27,885 bases of DNA, from contig DAOKYT010000036.1 in the NCBI GenBank assembly GCA_035326025.1, positions 1 through 27,885 of the forward strand, in the 5' to 3' direction. The notes beneath the pieces were generated by a model. It did no database searches and was not told the origin of the DNA. It was given only the letters and a program-made list of their open reading frames with translations. Made by a program: the position numbers and the translations under genes. The DNA is from Amarobacter sp035326025. GTDB taxonomy: Bacteria > Chloroflexota > Dehalococcoidia > Tepidiformales > Tepidiformaceae. Positions 23,329 through 27,885 of this stretch are shown here, in pieces (the stretch's first letter is position 1; the number at the start of each line of letters is the position of its first letter).

Positions 23329-24105
23329 CTAGTAGGTGTAGCTGATGGAGACGCCCTTGAGCTTCGATGCCGGGCCGCCCGTGAGGTCCACCACGATGAA
23401 GTAGACGTTCGCGCCGTTATCGACCGTGTGGGCGAAGGCGGTGGCGGTCTGGGGCGAGCCGCCCGCGCTGGAAAGTACCTCGGCGAGCTTGTAGACCGCC
23501 GCGGAAGAATCGCCGTTGGTGATGGCGGTGTAGTCCAGGCGGATCTTCACCGTATCGCCCGGGCCCTCGAACGCGGCCGTCATTGTGGTGATGGTGGCGC
23601 CGTGCGGGAGGTCGACCGGGGCGAAGTACCGCTGCGACGCGGCATCGGTACCAACGGGCGCGAGCTGGTTGAACCCCTTTTCGTACACCGCCAAATCGTT
23701 CATGGGGACGAAGGTGCTCGCGGCGATACTGAGCTTGCCTGAGCCGCCAGGAGCGGGCGCGCCGCCAAGGCTGCCTGTATTGAGTTCGCCCTGGGGCTGG
23801 GTGTAGTTCACCCAGATGGCATCGCCGGGCTTGATTTCGCTGAGCGTGTTGGCGAAGCCGGGCACGCCCGGCGCGTAGAGCTGGTACGACTGGCTTGCCG
23901 GGTCCCAGCGATAGACGGCGGAGTACTGGCCGGCGATGGGAGCCAGCGCCTCGGCGGGCCGCTTGGCGGCTCCCCGGGAGGAGATATTGTTTCACCCCGC
24001 CAGGAGCTGGGCCGCGTTCGCATCGTGCCCGCTGCCCGCGACGGCACCCGTGGCGGTCACGGCGAGCAGGGCGAGAGCCACGAAAACAGTCCGCATGCGC
24101 ATCAT
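23329..24105 (-). pseudogene. Exported GWN-domain protein interrupted by TGA at codon 38
   Basis: The gene starts at ATG 24105 with GGAGGT 5 nt upstream and encodes a good signal peptide (MRMRTVFVALALLAVTATG). After QLLAG a TGA stop (23992-23994) occurs, and the same frame continues NNISSRGAAKRPAEALA, then YRWDPASQSYQLYAPGVPG and IWVNYTQP. The related domains in the window read G-W-N or G-A-N at this place, so the TGA replaces TGG (Trp) by one base. The rest of the 258-codon frame is intact: a second beta-rich domain follows and ends KGVSISYTY. Without readthrough, an in-frame GTG at 23865 could start a product with no signal peptide. Nonsense mutation, base error or stop-codon readthrough are the options. 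Downstream, the 840-aa protein gene is coupled 11 nt away. Confidence 0.75.
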
Positions 24106-24119
24106 CACCGACCTCCGCG

Positions 24120-24240
24120 CGCCCAATGCGGGCACGGTTCGCTGGAGCCAGCGTAGGCATGCGCCTCGCGTGCCTTAATGGGCAGAAGCCCGATGGCCCG
24201 TGCGGGCGGTTCCCCCGATCCCGGGGAGCAAAACCCCGAT
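24120..24240 (-). promoter_or_regulatory. Structured 5' leader of the GWN/Ig-repeat operon
   Basis: The 190-nt region upstream of ATG 24105 contains consecutive hairpins. They are at 24140-24153 (CGCTG/CAGCG), 24156-24174 (8 bp with one G-U pair, CCT loop), 24180-24191 (GGGC, AGAA, GCCC), 24196-24207 (GCCC, GTGC, GGGC) and 24211-24227 (TCCCC/GGGGA). The last competes with CCCC at 24234-24237 for the same GGGG. Mutually exclusive stems in a leader suggest a cis-regulatory RNA. I could not match it to a known riboswitch family. Confidence 0.4.
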
Positions 24241-24251
24241 GTGGATGCGAG

Positions 24252-24278
24252 AAGGGGCCGATGCGGCATCGGCCCCTT
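24252..24278 (-). terminator. Hairpin terminator after the first sortase gene
   Basis: A perfect 12-bp stem (AAGGGGCCGATG and its complement CATCGGCCCCTT) with a 3-nt loop, 25 nt after the sortase stop on the minus strand. The stem ends in TTCT, a short T-tract. It probably ends sortase transcription and separates it from the following leader. Confidence 0.7.
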
Positions 24279-24302
24279 GTGTAGGGAACGGTGAAGGGAT
24301 GG

Positions 24303-24956
24303 CTAATCGAATACGCGCTTCGCGACGATGACGTCGCGCGACACATACTCCTGGCCGGTTGAGTCGAGTTCGCCGCCGCAGGTGATAAGCGTGACCCACT
24401 CGTCGTAGTCCGCCTTTTCCTTCGGCCAGATGATGTCGCCCATGGGCATATTGTCGCGGTGGTAACGCTTGTTCGAAATGACCGTGTAGCGATACTCGGT
24501 GCCGTCTTCCATGACGACGATGACTTCGTCGCCCTCGGCGCTCTTCGCCAGGTTGACGAAGGGAGCGGGGATGCTGTGGTAGTAGACGTGCGCCGAGAAG
24601 ACGGCGTTGCCGCCCCAGCCGGGCTTGTCGTAGATGTAGTACCAGCCGACAGACCGGTTCTCATCCTTCGGCGTGTCGAGTTCGTTGCGTTCGTTGATCG
24701 CCAGCTCTTCGATGGGCGCATCGACATTGAAGCGGGGGATCTTGAGCCGGGCGACCCTGCCATCGAACGGGGTCGGTGTCGCCGTTGGCGTGGGCGGAGT
24801 GGTGGGCGTGGCCGTGGGTGTGGCGGTCGCCTCATCGGTGGGGAGGGGGGCCGGTTCCGCCTCCCGGGCATCGCTACCCGAGCAGGCGACCCCGGCGAGG
24901 AGGAGGATTGCGCCAATCAGGAAGACGGCAAGGGAAAGCGTGCGAGCCAACTTCAC
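24303..24956 (-). CDS. Class D/E/F-like sortase (downstream paralogue)
   Basis: A 217-residue membrane-anchored cysteine transpeptidase. The N-terminus has a hydrophobic segment at 7-24 ending in VAC (weak lipobox), then a Thr-Pro linker (about 43-63) and the sortase beta-barrel. The catalytic triad is visible: His123 in FSAHVYYHS, Cys193 in TLITCGG and Arg207 in VSRDVIVAKR. Other typical stretches are LDTPKD and SVGWYYIYDKPGWGGNA. It should cleave a C-terminal sorting motif and join the protein to an envelope nucleophile. The start is GTG with GGAG 7 nt upstream. It lies 106 nt after a close paralogue on the same strand, so the pair arose by duplication. No classical LPxTG substrate is in the window. 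Confidence 0.88.
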   Translation of the reverse strand: MKLARTLSLAVFLIGAILLLAGVACSGSDAREAEPAPLPTDEATATPTATPTTPPTPTATPTPFDGRVARLKIPRFNVDAPIEELAINERNELDTPKDENRSVGWYYIYDKPGWGGNAVFSAHVYYHSIPAPFVNLAKSAEGDEVIVVMEDGTEYRYTVISNKRYHRDNMPMGDIIWPKEKADYDEWVTLITCGGELDSTGQEYVSRDVIVAKRVFD

Positions 24957-25062
24957 GTTGCTGCTCCGGATCTGTGGTGGGGTGGCAGTTGCGATCGAAC
25001 GTACCGCACGGGGGCCGAACGCAATAGTGAAGGCGTCGCAACCGGAAACGTGGCGTTAAGGG

Positions 25063-25749
25063 CTATTGCACGCGCCGGGCGACCACGACGTCGCGGTCCA
25101 GGTACTCGCCCAGGCCGTTCTCCTGGGTTTGCTGGAAGCGTCCGCCACAGGTGATCAGCGTGATCCACTCTTCCCCTTCCGGCCGGCGCACGCCATCGAG
25201 AACACCATCGATCAGGTCGCCCATGGGGATGGTGTTCACGTCGTAGCGCTTCAGATAGAAGACTTCGTAGACGTAGGCTGGGCCGCCATCCATCTGGATG
25301 GTGACCTGGTCTTTCTCTTTCGCCTTGTAGAGGTTCGCGAAGGGGCCCTGTTTGAAGTTGTAGTTCACGTGGGCGGCGAAGAGGGCATTGCCGCCCCAGC
25401 CGGGCTTCTCGTAGATGTAGTACCAGCCCACCTTGCCGACGCCGTCCTTCGGGGTATCGAGCTGGTTGTTGGTGATGCCGATCTCTTCGATGGGGTGGTC
25501 GATGCCGAGTGCGGGGGCAATCATCCGCCCGACCTTGCCATCGAAGGGCAGCGGAGTTGGCGTTGCCGTCGGGGCGTTGGTGGGGCTGGGCGTGGGGGTG
25601 GAGGTCTCGGTCGCGCGGATATCGAAGCCCACCACGGGAACCGGCGTCGCGGGTGCCCCGGAGTCCTCGTTCGAGAAGGCATAGCCCACCACCAGCAGGC
25701 TCAGGCCCGCTACGAAGGTGAAGATGGCCAGGTAGGGCAGCACTCTCAT
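25063..25749 (-). CDS. Class D/E/F-like sortase (upstream paralogue)
   Basis: A 228-residue sortase closely related to its neighbour. It has one N-terminal membrane helix (about 7-25), a Thr-Pro linker (about 48-68) and the catalytic domain. His127 in FAAHVNYNF, Cys201 in TLITCGG and Arg219 in LDRDVVVARR complete the active site; LDTPKD and GWYYIYEKPGWGGNA are shared with the paralogue. The ATG at 25749 begins the membrane helix, although the best Shine-Dalgarno (GAGGAGG) is some 25 nt upstream, so initiation is not fully explained. It lies 59 nt after a secreted protein with an LPGTA motif, which is the natural substrate candidate. Confidence 0.88.
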   Translation of the reverse strand: MRVLPYLAIFTFVAGLSLLVVGYAFSNEDSGAPATPVPVVGFDIRATETSTPTPSPTNAPTATPTPLPFDGKVGRMIAPALGIDHPIEEIGITNNQLDTPKDGVGKVGWYYIYEKPGWGGNALFAAHVNYNFKQGPFANLYKAKEKDQVTIQMDGGPAYVYEVFYLKRYDVNTIPMGDLIDGVLDGVRRPEGEEWITLITCGGRFQQTQENGLGEYLDRDVVVARRVQ

Positions 25750-25808
25750 AACGCGGTTGGGGGCAGGGCCGCCTCCTCTATCGTAATACGACAGCCTCAA
25801 AGCGGGGA

Positions 25809-26510
25809 TTAAGACGGCCCTTTCGCGCGGGATGGGCCCCGGCGGCGGGCAAGAACCACGCCACCTACCGTGCCCCCGGCAACCAGCAGGCCGGCAACCG
25901 CGGCAAGCGCCATCCACGCCGGACCGCCACCGGAAGCGCCGGGGTCGTCCGGGCTATCGCCCGGACCAGGCGGTGAAGCCGCAGCCGGCGGGCTCGCGGT
26001 CCCGGGGAGCTGGACATCGTCCATCGGCGGCGTGCCGGACGGCCGCACAAGCGCGGTCGGTGTGGATACGGCGCCCGCGCCTGAAGAGGGCGTTCCGGGG
26101 ATAGCCGGGGTGAAGGTGGGCAGCGGGACAACTTCAGCCGAGCCAGCGCTCAGGTCGACCTGTTGCGGCCCGGCCTTCCAGACGCCGTGTTGCAGGGCCG
26201 GCCGCCCGGCGATCGTGAAGGAGACCGTCTTCCCTTCGCGGCCGCAGCCAGGACGCTGGCTTTCGTGGACTACGTGCACCACATACGCCGTCGCGTTCCC
26301 CTGGCGTATGGCGGGCCGCTCGCCAGGCGCGGCCTGCGTGCAGTCCACGCCATCGATAAGCGCGCGCACTTCGGTCCCATCGGGCGCCGCCTCGCCGTCG
26401 AGGGTCACCGAGCCGTAGAAGCTGGACGGGACGGAGGGCTGGGCGTGAGCGGCCGCCAGCGGCCCGCCGAGCGCCGCCAGCAGGGAGGCGACGAAAGTCC
26501 AGGAGCGCAC
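25809..26510 (-). CDS. Secreted protein with possible LPGTA sorting motif and C-terminal anchor
   Basis: A 233-residue exported protein of no named family. A signal peptide spans 1-24 (ending AAAHAQ). A beta-rich domain follows (about 30-128, SFYGSVTLDGEAAPDGTEV) with two cysteines, resembling carboxypeptidase-regulatory or transthyretin-like sandwiches. A Pro/Ser/Thr linker contains LPGTA at 168-172. Residues 199-220 are a membrane helix followed by ARRRG and a basic tail. Motif, helix and positive tail are the parts of a sortase sorting signal, but the 26-residue spacing between motif and helix is longer than normal. A plain C-terminal membrane anchor is the alternative. The GTG start is set by a promoter whose -10 ends 6 nt upstream. 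The two sortases follow on the same strand. Confidence 0.6.
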   Translation of the reverse strand: MRSWTFVASLLAALGGPLAAAHAQPSVPSSFYGSVTLDGEAAPDGTEVRALIDGVDCTQAAPGERPAIRQGNATAYVVHVVHESQRPGCGREGKTVSFTIAGRPALQHGVWKAGPQQVDLSAGSAEVVPLPTFTPAIPGTPSSGAGAVSTPTALVRPSGTPPMDDVQLPGTASPPAAASPPGPGDSPDDPGASGGGPAWMALAAVAGLLVAGGTVGGVVLARRRGPSRAKGPS

Positions 26511-26516
26511 CAGGCC

Positions 26517-26544
26517 ATCGTATCCCCAGTGGGCCGAGTGACAA
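26517..26544 (-). promoter_or_regulatory. Promoter of the LPGTA-protein/sortase genes
   Basis: On the minus strand TTGTCA (26544-26539), a 16-nt spacer and TACGAT (26522-26517), followed by 6 nt and the GTG start. Both hexamers are good, and the spacing to the start codon implies a leaderless transcript. It lies back to back with the promoter of the RodZ-like gene. Confidence 0.55.
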
Positions 26545-26568
26545 ATGCTCAGCCGCGAGGTCGCCTGT

Positions 26569-26594
26569 TTGACAAAACGGTCATACCTTATGTT
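26569..26594 (+). promoter_or_regulatory. Promoter of the RodZ-like gene
   Basis: A consensus TTGACA at 26569-26574 is followed by TATGTT at 26589-26594. The 14-nt spacer is short, so a slightly different -10 (for example TTGCTA at 26593) is possible. GGAGG at 26602-26606 then serves the TTG at 26612. Confidence 0.45.
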
Positions 26595-26611
26595 GCTACC
26601 CGGAGGTGCGG

Positions 26612-27823
26612 TTGGCTGGTATCGGCGACACGCTGCGTTCGACCCGCGAGCATCGGGGCCTGAGCATCGAGCAGGTGGCCCAGGATACGCGGATTTCGGC
26701 GCGCTTCCTCGAAGCGCTCGAAGCCGAGCACTTCGAGGAGCTGCCGGCTCCCGTCTACGTGCGCGGCTTCCTGCGATCCTATGCCAACTACCTGAAAATC
26801 GACGCGCAGCCGTTGCTGGACTCGCTCGTTGGGGGAGAACGCCTCCCCGCGGGTGGGCCCGACGGGTTCGTCCGCGGACCACAACCGCCGCCCCGGCGCA
26901 ACGACCCGTTCCAGCGGACGCCAGTCGCCCCGGCCGGGCCGCCTCCCGCGCTGGAGGGGTACGGGGACGAAGAGGATGGCTGGCAGCCCGAGGCGCCCGG
27001 TCCCTCGACGGCGACCACCGGGAGCGGCTACATCCCGGGAAGCGACCTCATCGAAGACCCCGAGTACCCGGCTTACGCGCCGGAAGAGAGGCGATTCCGG
27101 CCGCGGTCCGCGGGCATCCTGCTCGAACGTCCCCCGGGGGAGGGCGAAGGCGGCCCGGGCACGCGGCTGGTCGCGATCATCGCGCTGGCCGTACTGGGAG
27201 TGCTGGCCATCATCGCCCTCGGCGTCTTCGCGCTAGGCGGTGGCGACGACGGCGGCGCGGTGCCTGCGGGTGGCGGAGATGATGGCGGCGAAACGCCAGG
27301 GATTACGCCAACCAACGTCATCCCCGTGGGAACCGGTACCCCGACGGCGTCCGTGTCGCCATCCGGTACCACCAGCCCCACGCCGACGGCGAGCCGGACC
27401 GGTACCGTCACGGCGACCACGACCCCGGGCACGCCAACCCCATCGCCGGCCGCGGGCGGCCGGACACCGACAGCGACTGCCACGGTGACCCCGGCGCCAT
27501 CGGCGACACCGACGCCGGCGGCAACCTCGACGCCAACCCCGCTACCCACCCCGACGGCGGTACCTACTCCCGAGATCCCGCCCCATCCATCGACGTACTC
27601 CGCATGCGATATCAACGCACCGGTCAACAAGTGCGGCAGCTCCACTGTCCGAATTATTTGCTTCCCGCCGTTCGCCGAGACCGCCCCCAGCGGTCGTAAC
27701 GACAACTACTTCGTGGACGTCACCGGTGCATATCCGCTTCAGCCCGGCTGGCGCGAAATCTATGTTGACGCGCCCACCTCGCTTGGTCCTGTGATCGATG
27801 CGGGTCGCCGCGGGTGCATCTGA
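26612..27823 (+). CDS. RodZ-like HTH membrane protein with cysteine-containing C-terminus
   Basis: A 403-residue bitopic membrane protein. Residues 1-75 are a RodZ-type helix-turn-helix (GDTLRSTREHRGLSIEQVAQ, then FLEALEAEHFEELPAPVYVRGFLRSYA). In RodZ this domain sits in the cytosol and binds MreB. A Pro/Gly/acidic linker runs to about 185, one membrane helix spans about 186-208, and a long Thr/Pro/Ala spacer extends to about 320. The last 80 residues have four cysteines (SACDI, NKCGS, IICFPP, RRGCI) and do not resemble the usual RodZ C-terminal domain. A cell-shape or envelope-linked role is plausible, but the C-terminus is unassigned. TTG 26612 is preferred to GTG 26606 because GGAGG overlaps the latter and lies 5 nt before the former. 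Confidence 0.75.
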   Translation: MAGIGDTLRSTREHRGLSIEQVAQDTRISARFLEALEAEHFEELPAPVYVRGFLRSYANYLKIDAQPLLDSLVGGERLPAGGPDGFVRGPQPPPRRNDPFQRTPVAPAGPPPALEGYGDEEDGWQPEAPGPSTATTGSGYIPGSDLIEDPEYPAYAPEERRFRPRSAGILLERPPGEGEGGPGTRLVAIIALAVLGVLAIIALGVFALGGGDDGGAVPAGGGDDGGETPGITPTNVIPVGTGTPTASVSPSGTTSPTPTASRTGTVTATTTPGTPTPSPAAGGRTPTATATVTPAPSATPTPAATSTPTPLPTPTAVPTPEIPPHPSTYSACDINAPVNKCGSSTVRIICFPPFAETAPSGRNDNYFVDVTGAYPLQPGWREIYVDAPTSLGPVIDAGRRGCI

Positions 27824-27856
27824 CTCGATAGGCCAGACGACTTGCGCGGGCTGACG

Positions 27857-27878
27857 CTCTTACGGCTCTCTGACGAAT
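27857..27878 (+). promoter_or_regulatory. Second PhoB-box-like direct repeat
   Basis: CTCTTACGGCT (27857-27867) followed directly by CTCTGACGAAT (27868-27878), an 11-nt period. The first unit matches the repeat at 7823 in ten of eleven bases. It lies 34 nt after the RodZ-like stop and probably serves a gene beyond the window. Confidence 0.45.
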
Positions 27879-27885
27879 TCCCGCA

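Noticed and set aside
23329..24105. Genome-wide reassignment of TGA to Trp
   Set aside because: TGA ends many intact genes in the window at the expected length, and TGG is used for Trp throughout.

Overview
The window reads as one stretch of a high-GC bacterial chromosome, most likely an environmental or metagenomic assembly, because it contains a run of exactly 100 N. The best guess is Chloroflexota (Dehalococcoidia/Tepidiformia-like). This is an inference from the many extracytoplasmic proteins with Thr-Pro-rich linkers, the class D/E/F-like sortases, a small 'GWN...PG' domain shared by three exported proteins, and promoters whose -10 box lies only 6-8 nt from the start codon. No rRNA, tRNA, CRISPR array, insertion sequence or phage gene was found.

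Left part (1-13 kb) is mainly housekeeping. It holds a signal peptidase I with a very long acidic N-terminus (lepB, 5' end outside the window), pyrE, a DinB-like protein translationally coupled to folP, and on the minus strand a beta-propeller membrane protein with a DUF2157 protein. Next come a class III CoA-transferase, a minus-strand pair (65-aa protein plus NMNAT-like nucleotidyltransferase), a PPOX-type flavoprotein, a UbiB/ABC1 kinase-like protein, a membrane diguanylate cyclase, and a DUF1786 protein.

Middle part (12.6-19.5 kb) holds a membrane-anchored NAGPA-type phosphodiester glycosidase, two adjacent secreted metzincins (both HExxHxxGxxH), an alanine dehydrogenase broken by one frameshift, a second PPOX-type protein and a GalE-like epimerase.

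Right part (19.5-27.9 kb) is an envelope locus, mostly on the minus strand. In transcription order it has a secreted protein with a possible LPGTA sorting motif, two tandem sortase paralogues, a structured leader, an exported GWN-domain protein interrupted by a TGA exactly where the conserved Trp should be, an 840-aa Ig-like repeat protein, a lipoprotein with the assembly gap inside its Thr-Pro tract, and a zinc-ribbon membrane protein. Divergent from these is a RodZ-like HTH membrane protein with an unusual cysteine-containing C-terminus.

The main points of interest are the TGA-for-Trp interruption, the GWN domain family, the sortase/LPGTA neighbourhood, the recurrent leaderless-type promoters, and a PhoB-box-like 11-nt direct repeat that occurs twice in the same orientation.
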